Assembly: GCA_020854815.1 (NCBI GenBank)
Contig: JAHKLW010000035.1
Span: 1 to 58,870, forward strand
DNA: 58,870 bases
DNA from: Methanofastidiosum sp.
GTDB taxonomy: Archaea; Methanobacteriota_B; Thermococci; Methanofastidiosales; Methanofastidiosaceae
Direction: 5' to 3'
Positions 42,214-51,608 of this stretch are shown here, piece by piece; position 1 is the stretch's first letter; every line of letters begins with the position of its first letter. A program made the position numbers and the translations under genes. Below the pieces are notes generated by a model. That model had not been told where the DNA came from. It worked only from the letters and a program-made list of their open reading frames with translations, and did not search any database.

Positions 42214-43764
42214 CTAGAACGGAATTATTCCGTGTTTTTTCTTGGGGAGTACTTCCTTCTTTGACTGGTATACTCTAAGAGAATTTATTAGTACAGTTCT
42301 TAGATTCTTTGGATCAACAACATCGTCGATATAGCCACGTGCGGCTGCCATGTAAGGATTTGCAAATTTCTTTTTGTAGTCTTCACTTAATTCATCAGTT
42401 TTCTTAATAGGGTCCTTAGCCTCAGATATTTCTTTTCTAAAGATTATTTCGCACGCTCCTTTTGGCCCCATAACTGCAATCTCTGCAGTAGGGAGAGCAT
42501 AAACTGCATCAGCCCTTAAATGTTTTGAAGCCATAGCTATATATGCCCCGCCGTAGGCCTTTCTCACAATCACTGTGATTAATGGGACTGTGGCTTCAGA
42601 GTATGAATATAACAACTTCGCACCGTGTCTAATAATTCCTCCGTGCTCCTGGTCCAATCCGGGCATATAACCTGGCGTGTCAACAAAAGTTAATATAGGA
42701 ATGTTAAAGGCATCGCAGAATCTGACAAATCTTGAAGCCTTGTCAGAAGAATTAATATCCAGAACACCTGCAATATGGCTTGGATTGTTAGCTACTATAC
42801 CAACGACCTTTCCGTCAAGCCTCCCAAATCCAACTATAATATTTGGTGCATAAAGTGGATGAATTTCGTAAAATTCATTATTATCCAAAACTGCTTTTAC
42901 AACTTGGCTCGCATGATATCCTTTGTTCGAATCTTCTGGTATTATTGAATAGAGTTCAGGAGTTTGTCTCAATGGGTCATCATTTGGCTCAATCGATGGG
43001 GGGTCTTCCATATTGTTTGAAGGCAAATAACTGAAAAGATTTCTTATGAGATTCAAAGTATCCTCATCATTTTTACCAACTCTATGGGCCAAACCACTCT
43101 TACTTTCGTGGACATGGGGACCACCAAGCTCCTCAAAAGTAACATCCTGGTGCAACACAGTCTTTACAACTTGAGGCCCAGTTATGAACATATAACTTGT
43201 ATTATCAGTCATGAAAACAAAATCTCCTATAGAAGGAGAATAAACAGCTCCCCCGGCACAAGGTCCCATGATGGCTGTTATTTGGGGAATCACTCCAGAT
43301 GCAATAGTATTTCTGTAGAAAATATCTCCATATCCTTTGAGCGAATCAACACCTTCTTGGATCCTTGCCCCACCAGAATCGTTTATTCCTATCACAGGCG
43401 CGCCAACTTTCATTGCTTGGTCCAAGAGATAGCTTATCTTGAAGGCATGAGCTTCTCCCAAGGATCCACCCATTACTGTGAAGTCTTGAGAAAAAACATA
43501 GACAAGCCTCCCTTCGATTGTACCGAAGCCTGTGATGACTGCATCTCCAGGTAGCTCCGTTTTGTCGAGACCAAAATCAATTGCTCTGTGTTTCATCAAT
43601 CCATTTATTTCAACAAAGCTTCCCTTGTCAAGGAGTATGTCTAGCCTTTCTCTTGCAGATAGTTTCCCCTTTGCATGTTGGGATTCAAGTTTTTCTTTTC
43701 CGCCACCCATCTTTAACTTGTCTTTCTTTTCTTTTAGATCTTTTATCATGCCTTCAATGGCCAT
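42214..43764 (-). CDS. mmdA: Acyl-CoA carboxyltransferase (MmdA / propionyl-CoA carboxylase beta type)
   Basis: 516 residues, the full length of MmdA/PccB. It transfers the carboxyl group between acyl-CoA (methylmalonyl-CoA likely) and biotin. The oxyanion-hole region GGARIQEGVDSLKGYG, the MGPCAGGAVYSPSIGDF segment, DTPGYMPGLDQEHGGII and RKAYGGAYIAM are intact. Substrate identity rests on context: with the pump subunit next to it, decarboxylation coupled to sodium export is expected. ATG 43764 with GAGGG five bases upstream is used, not the ATG 43776. First gene of the operon. Confidence 0.93.
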   Translation of the reverse strand: MAIEGMIKDLKEKKDKLKMGGGKEKLESQHAKGKLSARERLDILLDKGSFVEINGLMKHRAIDFGLDKTELPGDAVITGFGTIEGRLVYVFSQDFTVMGGSLGEAHAFKISYLLDQAMKVGAPVIGINDSGGARIQEGVDSLKGYGDIFYRNTIASGVIPQITAIMGPCAGGAVYSPSIGDFVFMTDNTSYMFITGPQVVKTVLHQDVTFEELGGPHVHESKSGLAHRVGKNDEDTLNLIRNLFSYLPSNNMEDPPSIEPNDDPLRQTPELYSIIPEDSNKGYHASQVVKAVLDNNEFYEIHPLYAPNIIVGFGRLDGKVVGIVANNPSHIAGVLDINSSDKASRFVRFCDAFNIPILTFVDTPGYMPGLDQEHGGIIRHGAKLLYSYSEATVPLITVIVRKAYGGAYIAMASKHLRADAVYALPTAEIAVMGPKGACEIIFRKEISEAKDPIKKTDELSEDYKKKFANPYMAAARGYIDDVVDPKNLRTVLINSLRVYQSKKEVLPKKKHGIIPF

Positions 43765-43845
43765 AAAAACCCTCATTTGTCTTTAATTTCCCCATAGTCC
43801 GTTGATTCATCAATACTTTCTCTGTTTCATTACTTATCTCAATTT

Positions 43846-43862
43846 GTTTAAAAACTTTCGGG
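43846..43862 (-). promoter_or_regulatory. BRE/TATA promoter of the sodium-pump decarboxylase operon
   Basis: On the minus strand ACCCGAAAGTTTTTAAACA: a purine-rich BRE followed by TTTTTAAA. It is closely like the AAAAGATTTTTAAATC promoter of the malonate operon (25329). The 5' leader is about 60 bases and carries no clear hairpin. Confidence 0.55.
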
Positions 43863-43882
43863 TAATTGTAATCATCGTTTTA

Positions 43883-44875
43883 CTAGTTGGTATTTATTGA
43901 TATTTTTGTATTGCAGATTGGACATTTTTCATCAACTAGATTAATTTCTACTTTATAATTTCTTTTGACAACAATACTCTTGCATTTTGGACAAAACGTA
44001 TCACTGTTCGCAGCCACATTTCCGAGGTATACATATTTTAGTTTCTTTTCTGCTATTTCCTTTGCCCTATATAGAGTATCTGTAGGGGTAGGTTTTATCT
44101 CCATTTTATACATTGGCCTATAAGCAGAAAAATGCAATGGGATATCGTCACTTAAATTTGAAACAAAATCTACAAGTTTTCCAATATCTTCATCAGAATC
44201 ATTTAGAGTTGGGATCAATAGATTTGTTATCTCTATATGGGTTATTTTAAAAGAAGTCTTAATAGTTTCAAGAACTGGGTTAAGTCTTCCTCCACAAATG
44301 TTTTGGTAAAATTCATCTGAAAATGCTTTAAGATCTATATTCATTGCATCAATGTACGGCAAAGCTTCCTTCAAAGGCTTTGGATTTATGAATCCATTTG
44401 TAACCCAGATATTTTTGATGTCATTTTCTTTTGCTATCTTTGAAGTGTCCATTAAATATTCGTAGAATATCGTTGGCTCTGTGTAGGTATAAGATATAGA
44501 CTTACAATCATAGGTTTTTGCTAGTTCAACTATCTTGTTAGGTTTTAGAAAATGATCACCTATGTCAGATGGCGTTGATTGAGAAAGATTATAATTCTGA
44601 CAGTTCTGACAGAATAAATTACATCCAGGTGTTCCAAATGAAAGTGAATATGATCCAGGATAAAAATGATAAAGAGGCTTTTTTTCTACAGGGTCCACAT
44701 GGAAATAAAGCTTTTCTGAATCACTCTCTCCATAAACAAGGGTATTTAGTTTCCCATACAGATTTATCCTTGTTCTGCATTTACCTCGCTCATTTGGAGG
44801 TATCAAACAGACATGTGGGCACAATAAGCACCTCGTGTTCTCATCTTCTTTCTGGTAAAAGAGTGCCTCTCTCAT
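43883..44875 (-). CDS. amrS: AmmeMemoRadiSam system radical SAM enzyme (AmrS)
   Basis: 330 residues. The radical-SAM core carries C85-x3-C89-x2-C92 (CNLFCQNC), with FGTPG just before it. A Cys-rich N-terminal part (CLLCPHVC, GKCRTR) is typical of AmrS and separates it from true pyruvate formate-lyase activase. A C-terminal zinc ribbon (CPKC and CPIC) is present. Family members often occur with MEMO and AMMECR1 genes, neither of which is next to it here. The biochemical reaction of the family is not established. The leader is very short. Confidence 0.9.
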   Translation of the reverse strand: MREALFYQKEDENTRCLLCPHVCLIPPNERGKCRTRINLYGKLNTLVYGESDSEKLYFHVDPVEKKPLYHFYPGSYSLSFGTPGCNLFCQNCQNYNLSQSTPSDIGDHFLKPNKIVELAKTYDCKSISYTYTEPTIFYEYLMDTSKIAKENDIKNIWVTNGFINPKPLKEALPYIDAMNIDLKAFSDEFYQNICGGRLNPVLETIKTSFKITHIEITNLLIPTLNDSDEDIGKLVDFVSNLSDDIPLHFSAYRPMYKMEIKPTPTDTLYRAKEIAEKKLKYVYLGNVAANSDTFCPKCKSIVVKRNYKVEINLVDEKCPICNTKISINTN

Positions 44876-44923
44876 GCTTGAAATATTGAGTTAATACTAT
44901 TTTAATTTATCTAAAAAAGAAAA

Positions 44924-47026
44924 TTATTTTTTAGAGGATTTTACTTTTTCAAGTGCTTCTTTAAAGTCTTCATTAGTTACGTATTCGGTCTTATCGAGTC
45001 CTTTTCTTATGGCATTGAGTCCTGCTTCCCTAGCAAGGGACTTTATATCTGCACCTGTAAATCCTTCAGTTTGATCCACTAGGCCATTTATGTCGACATC
45101 TTTTAGTGGCATCCCTTTGGTATGAATCTTCAGAATATCATGTCGTGATTCTTCATCTGGCAAAGGTATTTCGACTATAACGTCAAATCTTCCAGGTCTA
45201 AGTAGGGCCTCATCCAGAATATCTGGCCTGTTTGTAGCTGCTATTACTATCACTCTTTCCAAGGATTCAACACCATCCATCTCCGTCAACAGCTGATTTA
45301 CCATTCTTTCAGTCACCTTTGCTCCTGTTTCCTGACCTCTTTTAGGTGCAATTGAATCGATTTCATCGAAAAATATTATAGAGGGTGCTACTTGCCTTGC
45401 CTTGCTGAAAATCTTCCTAATTCCTTTCTCACTTTCACCGACCCATTTTGATATCAGCTCAGGACCTCTAATTGCTATAAAGTTAGCCTCACTTTCAGTG
45501 GCAACAGCCTTTGCAAGAAGAGTCTTTCCACACCCTGGCGGTCCAAAGAGAAGAATTCCTTTTGGCCCTTCAACATTTATTTTTTTGAATACGTCGGGAT
45601 ATTTTAGTGGCCACTCCACAGCTTCCTGTAATCTCTGTTTTACTTCTTTTAAGCCTCCGACATCACTCCATTTTATTGTTGGCACTTCAACTAAAGCTTC
45701 CCTCATTGCAGATGGCTCAACTTCTAAAAAAGCTAGATCGAAATCATTCTTTGTCACTTCAAGCCTGTTTAGAATTTCAGGAGAAATTTCAATGTCACCC
45801 CCACTGAGATCTGGGAGCACTCTTCTAATAGCCTTCATACCTGCTTCTTTACACAAGGCTTCAAGATCTGCGCCACTGTAACCATGGGTTTTTGACGCAT
45901 AATATGATATATTTACATCTTGAGTTATTGGCATACCTCTAGTATGAACCTGGAGAATTTCCTTTCGGTCATTTATATCTGGAACACCAATTTCGATTTC
46001 CCTGTCAAATCTCCCTGGTCTCCTCAATGCCGGGTCAATAGTATCTGGCAAGTTTGTCGCTGCGATTACCACTACCTTGCCTCTTGTCTTAAGTCCATCC
46101 ATTAATGTCAGAAGCTGAGAAACTACCCTTCTTTCAACTTCCCCTTTAGATTCTTCTCTTTTTGGGGCAATTGCATCGATCTCATCTATGAATATTATGG
46201 CCGGCGAATTTTCACTAGCATCTTCAAAGACCTTCCTAAGATTCTCTTCAGATTCGCCATAGTATTTACTCATTATTTCCGGACCATTAATAGAGGTGAA
46301 GTAAGCGTTGATCTCATTTGCAAGTGCCTTTGCTAGGAGAGTTTTACCTGTTCCAGGAGGGCCGTAAAGTAAAACTCCTTTTGGGGGGTCGATACCTAGT
46401 TTCGAAAAAACCTCTGGATGCTTCATGGGCATCTCAATCATTTCTCTAACTTTTTGGATTTCATCCCTAAGACCGCCTATGTCCTCATATGTGACATCAG
46501 GCATTTTTGATATCTCAGATTCTGACACAGGTTTAGAGGATATTATTATTTTTGTTGAAGGAATTACCTTTAGAATACCACGAGGATTTGTTTTTGTAAC
46601 AACAAATGGAAGGCTTCTGTTAAAGATTTCAAATACAAAAACATTATTTTGAACAATCGGGATATCTGAGAACTTTTCTTTGAAATATGGTGTAAGGTCA
46701 CCTGAAAATTGCATATCAGCCTGCATTGGGGCAAGAGTAATCGCTTTTGCATCCTTAACTTCTGCTCTTGAAATACTAACTCTATCTCCGAGTAATGCCC
46801 CAGAGTTCTTCCTGAGTATGCTGTCCATTCTAATTATTCCAGAACCCTCTTGGGTATCAGGCAGGGCCTTTGCAGCTGTTATTTTTTCTCCTTTAATTTT
46901 AACAATCTCGCCGTAATTAAGATACATCTTTCTCATTGCATCGGGGTCAATTCGTACAATACCCTTACCCACATCAAGCTTTTCTGCGCTCCCTACAACA
47001 AGATCCATTTCATTATTTTCTTTCAT
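44924..47026 (-). CDS. cdc48: Cdc48/p97-type AAA ATPase
   Basis: 700 residues. An N-terminal double-psi barrel domain (1-~170) is followed by two AAA modules. D1 has Walker A GPPGTGKT and Walker [14 protein letters not shown]2 has GPPGCGKT and [12 protein letters not shown]. Arg fingers are in the LRRPGRFD / LLRPGRFD segments. It unfolds proteins for the proteasome or other partners as a hexamer. Length is slightly below the usual ~730-740; the short C-terminal tail (KVKSSKK) lacks the longer HbYX-type end. ATG 47026 follows GAGGT. The upstream leader has a TATA box and an imperfect palindrome. Confidence 0.95.
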   Translation of the reverse strand: MKENNEMDLVVGSAEKLDVGKGIVRIDPDAMRKMYLNYGEIVKIKGEKITAAKALPDTQEGSGIIRMDSILRKNSGALLGDRVSISRAEVKDAKAITLAPMQADMQFSGDLTPYFKEKFSDIPIVQNNVFVFEIFNRSLPFVVTKTNPRGILKVIPSTKIIISSKPVSESEISKMPDVTYEDIGGLRDEIQKVREMIEMPMKHPEVFSKLGIDPPKGVLLYGPPGTGKTLLAKALANEINAYFTSINGPEIMSKYYGESEENLRKVFEDASENSPAIIFIDEIDAIAPKREESKGEVERRVVSQLLTLMDGLKTRGKVVVIAATNLPDTIDPALRRPGRFDREIEIGVPDINDRKEILQVHTRGMPITQDVNISYYASKTHGYSGADLEALCKEAGMKAIRRVLPDLSGGDIEISPEILNRLEVTKNDFDLAFLEVEPSAMREALVEVPTIKWSDVGGLKEVKQRLQEAVEWPLKYPDVFKKINVEGPKGILLFGPPGCGKTLLAKAVATESEANFIAIRGPELISKWVGESEKGIRKIFSKARQVAPSIIFFDEIDSIAPKRGQETGAKVTERMVNQLLTEMDGVESLERVIVIAATNRPDILDEALLRPGRFDVIVEIPLPDEESRHDILKIHTKGMPLKDVDINGLVDQTEGFTGADIKSLAREAGLNAIRKGLDKTEYVTNEDFKEALEKVKSSKK

Positions 47027-47052
47027 TTTACATACCTCATTAATATATTAAC

Positions 47053-47097
47053 ATTAAGTTAACCTAATATTAAGTGAAAGTAACTATTTATAAATTT
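47053..47097 (-). promoter_or_regulatory. Promoter and imperfect palindrome upstream of cdc48
   Basis: TATA-like TTTATAAATA on the minus strand at about 47085-47095. Downstream in the leader, ATTAAGTTAACCTAAT (47053-47068) is a near palindrome with a GTTAAC core, placed where a repressor could bind. Confidence 0.4.
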
Positions 47098-47136
47098 AAC
47101 GGTTAAGAAAATAAAAACTATTTATCAGGAAAACAG

Positions 47137-47451
47137 CTATTCATCGTAGTCTTCAATCTTTTTGGCAAAATCATTAGTATTGTAGGATCGTGGACTATCA
47201 TCTGCTTCAAATGATGAGCTATCTATATCTACGTGTGAAGGTCTTTTTCTATTAATTCTATTTTTAAAAAAATCGTCACTGTCGTTTCGTCTTATTTCGA
47301 AAAGATCACTTTCATTAAATACTTTTTTTTCGATCTCTTCTATCTCTGCATAGATAATATCAAGATTATGTTTGATTCGTCTGATTGACTCCTTTAGAGT
47401 TTCAACTTCATAGACGCCTTTCTTCTTGTCTTCATCGAAAAGGAAGTTCAT
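47137..47451 (-). CDS. Hypothetical acidic coiled-coil protein
   Basis: 104 residues. The N-terminal half is a coiled coil (ETLKESIRRIKHNLDIIYAE, continuing to IEEIEKKVF). The rest is Asp/Ser/Asn-rich and probably unstructured. There is no signal or membrane part. The start ATG 47451 follows GGTGAC. It is 110 bases upstream of cdc48 with a separate promoter between them. The plan recalls small division- or chromosome-associated adaptors, but no family is recognised. Confidence 0.5.
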   Translation of the reverse strand: MNFLFDEDKKKGVYEVETLKESIRRIKHNLDIIYAEIEEIEKKVFNESDLFEIRRNDSDDFFKNRINRKRPSHVDIDSSSFEADDSPRSYNTNDFAKKIEDYDE

Positions 47452-47539
47452 AAAGTCACCAATAGAGCTTCTAAACTTGAATTTAAATATATATTGCTAA
47501 GAACTAAAACTTTTTAATTCATATGGGCATATAACTTAA

Positions 47540-47820
47540 ATGAAAAAAGATATTTCAGCTCTTGATATTCTAGCTATGCCTGTAATTCTATTTCATACTA
47601 TTCTTCTCATATTGAACGTTTCCCACCTTCCTGCAGATCAGAAAGATTGGTCATATCGCCTGATGAAAAAGGAAAGAAGATACTTGAGAGTTCATCTATA
47701 ATCTTGAGAAATAAATCCCAGAATATTTACTATGTCGAAGGCCAAGAAATGGCAAGAGTTAAAGAAAAACTATTGGCGTTGGCCCAATTATACGAGAGGG
47801 GGATATTGGAGGGGCTCTAA
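47540..47820 (+). pseudogene. Possible frameshifted small gene
   Basis: Two overlapping frames each look partly coding. ATG 47540 gives MKKDISALDILAMPVILFH and runs to a stop near 47699. A second frame from about 47611 gives IERFPPSC, then a plausible protein end (LVISPDEKGKKILE, MARVKEKLLALAQLYERG) and stops at 47820. Joining them by one shift around 47605 would make a ~90-residue protein. The first part has a hydrophobic segment. Either a decayed gene or a one-base sequencing error; it could also be chance. Confidence 0.35.
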
Positions 47821-47840
47821 TAATTCTAGAGGGCATATGA

Positions 47841-48797
47841 TCACATCCAACCTTTTCTTTTAAAGTAGTAAATCATTGACAATCCAATTGTAAACATTAT
47901 TAGAAGTACAGAATAATATCCATAAGGCGACTTTAATTCAGGCATAAAATCAAAGTTCATCCCATATATACCTGTTATTAGGGTCAAGGGCATCATTATT
48001 GTTGCAATTATCGTCAAGACTTTCATTATCTCATTTAATTTGTTTGAGGTATAGGATAGATAAGTGTCCTGTATTCCTATTAGTGAGTCTCTCATTGAAT
48101 CAAGCGAATCAAAGATACTTATGATGCTATCGTAATTGTCTCGGAAATAGATTTTAGTTTCATCCGAAACAAACATGGATTCTTTTCTTAATAGGCCCAA
48201 TAGCTCTTCTCTCTCTGAAACAACTATCCTTTTGAAAAGAGAAACATCCCTCTTAAGTTCAATGACCTTCATTATGCACTCCTTGTCTCCTTCATTGAAT
48301 AGTTTATCTTCAGTTTCCTCTAAAGTCAAATCAAGCTTATCAAGAATTAAAAAATAGGAATCTATAATCCTGTCCATTATAACGTGTAATAGAAAGTCCG
48401 GCCCTTTGTTCAGTATTTTTAATAAAGCTTTCTCGTCATTTTTTATTTTTTCTAGGATTTTAATCTCTTTTCTTAAGTCCTTTGTTATTATGTAATTATT
48501 GCCGATGACAATGTCATATTCATATTTGTTAATCCGTATATCCATGAATAGATTATAGAGGACAATGAAATTATAGTTTTCAAAAACTTCTATCTTTACC
48601 CTTGTCCCTTCATCCCTTAAGTCTTCTAAAGTAACGGGGTGCAAGTCAAATATATCCCCTAGATATGAGATTTCTTCATTAGTTGAATCAACTAGGTCGA
48701 TCCATAATCCTATACCCTTGCCAACTAAATCTTTTAGTTTATCTGCAGATACTATTTCTCTTTGTATGCCCTCTTCAAGATAAAACACTTCAAACAT
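47841..48797 (-). CDS. corA: CorA-type magnesium/cobalt transporter
   Basis: 318 residues. The N-terminal cytoplasmic alpha/beta domain and long stalk helix are followed by two C-terminal membrane helices. The selectivity signature GMN is in TGIYGMNFDFMPEL between the helices. CorA forms a pentameric channel for Mg2+. The length matches the family, and the closing KRKGWM is the usual basic tail. There is no riboswitch-like leader in the ~40 bases before the start. Confidence 0.94.
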   Translation of the reverse strand: MFEVFYLEEGIQREIVSADKLKDLVGKGIGLWIDLVDSTNEEISYLGDIFDLHPVTLEDLRDEGTRVKIEVFENYNFIVLYNLFMDIRINKYEYDIVIGNNYIITKDLRKEIKILEKIKNDEKALLKILNKGPDFLLHVIMDRIIDSYFLILDKLDLTLEETEDKLFNEGDKECIMKVIELKRDVSLFKRIVVSEREELLGLLRKESMFVSDETKIYFRDNYDSIISIFDSLDSMRDSLIGIQDTYLSYTSNKLNEIMKVLTIIATIMMPLTLITGIYGMNFDFMPELKSPYGYYSVLLIMFTIGLSMIYYFKRKGWM

Positions 48798-48837
48798 TAC
48801 TCTGTATTACGGGCAAGATGTTTAAATTAGTTATTAT

Positions 48838-49530
48838 TCAAAACTCACCTTCAAGCTTCAAAATAACTCTCCTAAAAATACCTTTTAGAGTATAAACTTC
48901 CCTCTGGGTATTAAATCCTCTTGCTAAAACATGCTTAAAGACCGTCAAAGCATTGTCTCTTCTATATTCCCGCTCCTCTACACGAGTTAGTATCTTTTTG
49001 AAATCTTCAATCAATAGATCTTTTTCTATTATCTCTTTTCCTTGAAGCGGGTCTGTTTTTATAGAGCATTTCACTTTGAATATTTCATAGAGTATTATGC
49101 CAAGTGCGTGAGAAACGTTCATTGTTGGATATCTTTTATCTGTCGGGATTGTAGTCATTGTATCACACATTTCAACTTCTTCATTTCTAAGACCACTACT
49201 TTCCCTACCTATGACTATACCTATTCTAAACTCGTCTGCTATTTTCTTGGCAAGGCTTTCAACAGGAGTATAATTTCTTAGCACGCCTCCACTTGTATTT
49301 GCACTTGTCGCAACTGACACATCAACAAATTTTAAGGCCTCCTCTAAACTTCCCGTAATCGTTGCAGATTTTAATATATCTTCAGCATGGACCGCTAATT
49401 TGTATGCCTCTCCATCTATCTCAACCGGATTGACTAAAATAAGATGGTAAAAACCAAAATTTTTCATAACCCTTGCAACGCTCCCGATGTTACCTGAAGA
49501 CTCGGGCTCTACAAAAATTATATAAAACAT
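48838..49530 (-). CDS. SpoU/TrmJ-family RNA 2'-O-methyltransferase
   Basis: 230 residues. SPOUT fold with the trefoil knot motifs: YIIFVEPESSGNIGSVARVMKNFG (read in part) as motif 1, GIVIGRESSGLRNEEV as motif 2, and YPTMNVSHALGIILYE as motif 3. Archaeal TrmJ methylates position 32 of tRNA; other members act on rRNA, so the target is not certain. A C-terminal helical extension follows the knot. ATG 49530 used instead of TTG 49533. Divergent from the DUF460 gene with only 45 bases between. Confidence 0.88.
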   Translation of the reverse strand: MFYIIFVEPESSGNIGSVARVMKNFGFYHLILVNPVEIDGEAYKLAVHAEDILKSATITGSLEEALKFVDVSVATSANTSGGVLRNYTPVESLAKKIADEFRIGIVIGRESSGLRNEEVEMCDTMTTIPTDKRYPTMNVSHALGIILYEIFKVKCSIKTDPLQGKEIIEKDLLIEDFKKILTRVEEREYRRDNALTVFKHVLARGFNTQREVYTLKGIFRRVILKLEGEF

Positions 49531-49575
49531 CAAGTGAAGAGATATTAACGGAAAGATAAAGTTTTGGGTGCATGC

Positions 49576-51552
49576 ATGGAAACATCCCTGGGAGTCGACA
49601 TAATCTCCCGCGACCCAAGAATTTATGCTATGGTCATAATTTCTAGGGAAGGAAATAGATTCACAACTGTTTTGAAGGAAAGTGGGTCAAGGCTTAAACT
49701 TTTGAAACTGATAAAAAACTACTCGCCCCTCTACATGGGAATCGATTCTACCGAAGAATTCACTAAAAATGACCTGGAAAAACTTTCAAAATATGTTCCA
49801 ATAGTACAAGTTACTGGTAAGTTTGGAGATTTTACATCTTTACCCATACTTGCAAAAAGGCACAGGATTACCCTAAATCCAAAAAATCCCTTTGATGAAG
49901 CATATGCACTTTCTAGATTGCCATTTGAAGGGGTCGGTTACAAATTAAAGATGTATGAAGATGAAACTGAAATATTAGTATCAAGTGGCAGAAGCCTTGG
50001 GAGGGGGGGATATTCTCAAGGCAGATACCAGAGAAGAACCTTTGCCCTTATTAAATATAAAGTGAGAGACATCGAAAAGGAACTTTCAAACGAAGGATTT
50101 AACTTTGATGTTGATATAGTGGAACGAGAAGGAGGTTTTTCAAAAGGCACCTTCAAAGTCTACTCAAACTTCGAAAATATTCCAATCAAGAGCAGCAGGG
50201 GCGATATAAGGATAGAGGTAAGACCACTTAAAAAGAGCTCTATTGAGTATGAAGCACTTGAAAAAAAAGTTGAAGGTTCCAATATTAAAGACAAGTATGT
50301 AATTGTGGGGGTAGACCCTGGAACAACAGTTGGCTTGTCTGTCCTTGACCTAGAAGGAAATGTTATTGCAATCACATCAAAGAGAAGTTTTTCAATGTCA
50401 AATGTCAAGGAAGAAATAAGAAAGTACGGTTATCCTTTGATATTTGCATCTGATGTAAATCCGCCTTCGGGATTTATTGAAAAAATGAGTACCTCTTTTG
50501 ATTCTATTCTTTATGTCCCATCAATATCAATTCCTATCAAAGAAAAAAATGAGCTATCAAAGGGTCATGAAGCAACAAATGCCCACGAAAGGGACGCCCT
50601 TTCAGGGGCTCTAAAAGCCTATTTGCACTACAAGAACAAATTTACTCAGATAAAATCTAAGATACCTCCTGAACTTTCGCCATATAGCTCAAGGATAATA
50701 GGTGAAGTCATTAAAGGCATGCCAATAAAAGATGCATTTGAAAAAGTCAAAGACGATATGGCAGAAAAGCAAGACGAAGTGAAGATTGAGCAAAGAAATC
50801 CAGAAGAAGTAATACTCGAGCAGTCAAAAATAATTGATAATTACAAAGAAAAACAGAGCACCCTACGAAAAGATTTTGAAAAATTAGAAGCTGAGAACAT
50901 TGATCTAAAGAATAAACTTCAAGAAAAAGACTCAGCAATAATATCTCTTGAAAGAAAACTTTTTGATATACTAGGCAGCCAAAAAAAAGAAGCGTTGAAG
51001 GATAACGTCATAAAAACTAAGAATTTTGAGATTACTTCATTAAGAAAAGCTGTTGAAGTATTAAAAAGTAGGGTAAATATTTTGACTGAGGAAAACAAGA
51101 GATTGAAGGAATTAAAACCTCTAATGGAGTCAGAGGACATAATTATCGGTAAAGTCTTGTCTATTTTTTCTATTGACGGTATTAGAAATCTTGTGAAAAA
51201 TCAAGATCTTATGGAAGAGGATGTCGTTTACCTAAAGGATGCCACAGGAGGAGGCGCTGAAGCTGCAAAGATGTTATCAGAGATTAAAATCAAAGCTGTT
51301 TTGATCTCAGGTAAGATATCTCACCAGGCCCAGGAGGAGTTTATCGTTGGTGAAATTCCAATAATAGATTCGAAAGATATAAAAATGGAGGCAATTTCGA
51401 AGTTCGTTATACTCGATAAAGAAAGCTTTGATTTAGTCTATAAAAGGGAAAAAGAAATATTAATGGCCTTTAAAAAAGAAAGAGAGTCAAATAAACTTCT
51501 TAAAGTTATTGAAGACTACAAAGAACAAAGAAAATCAGATTATAAGGCTTAA
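49576..51552 (+). CDS. DUF460 protein, RNase H-fold nuclease-like with coiled coil
   Basis: 658 residues, long archaeal DUF460 form. An N-terminal region (METSLGVDIISRDPRI) and a middle RNase-H-like domain (VGVDPGTTVGLSVLDLEGN at ~245-265, with the acidic residue after it) resemble Holliday junction resolvase folds. HERDALSGALKAYLHYKNKF gives the closing acidic site. A coiled coil (~400-530) follows, and a C-terminal alpha/beta part ends the protein. The family's substrate is not established. ATG 49576 is used; TTG 49564 would add four residues. TFB lies downstream. Confidence 0.8.
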   Translation: METSLGVDIISRDPRIYAMVIISREGNRFTTVLKESGSRLKLLKLIKNYSPLYMGIDSTEEFTKNDLEKLSKYVPIVQVTGKFGDFTSLPILAKRHRITLNPKNPFDEAYALSRLPFEGVGYKLKMYEDETEILVSSGRSLGRGGYSQGRYQRRTFALIKYKVRDIEKELSNEGFNFDVDIVEREGGFSKGTFKVYSNFENIPIKSSRGDIRIEVRPLKKSSIEYEALEKKVEGSNIKDKYVIVGVDPGTTVGLSVLDLEGNVIAITSKRSFSMSNVKEEIRKYGYPLIFASDVNPPSGFIEKMSTSFDSILYVPSISIPIKEKNELSKGHEATNAHERDALSGALKAYLHYKNKFTQIKSKIPPELSPYSSRIIGEVIKGMPIKDAFEKVKDDMAEKQDEVKIEQRNPEEVILEQSKIIDNYKEKQSTLRKDFEKLEAENIDLKNKLQEKDSAIISLERKLFDILGSQKKEALKDNVIKTKNFEITSLRKAVEVLKSRVNILTEENKRLKELKPLMESEDIIIGKVLSIFSIDGIRNLVKNQDLMEEDVVYLKDATGGGAEAAKMLSEIKIKAVLISGKISHQAQEEFIVGEIPIIDSKDIKMEAISKFVILDKESFDLVYKREKEILMAFKKERESNKLLKVIEDYKEQRKSDYKA

Positions 51553-51572
51553 TTTGAATTATTACTTATACC

Positions 51573-51590
51573 AAAAGCTATATAAATGTT
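51573..51590 (+). promoter_or_regulatory. Promoter of the TFB gene
   Basis: AAAAGCTATATAAATG: an A-rich BRE and a strong TATA box about 25 bases before ATG 51609, giving a very short leader. Confidence 0.65.
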
Positions 51591-51608
51591 ACGGTTGCTT
51601 TAAATAAT

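Noticed and set aside
43883-44875. Pyruvate formate-lyase activating enzyme
   Set aside because: The Cys-rich N terminus and C-terminal zinc ribbon fit AmrS, and no glycyl-radical enzyme gene is near.
45402-46916. Plus-strand frames opposite cdc48
   Set aside because: Shadow translations of the AAA domains; low-complexity and without ribosome sites.
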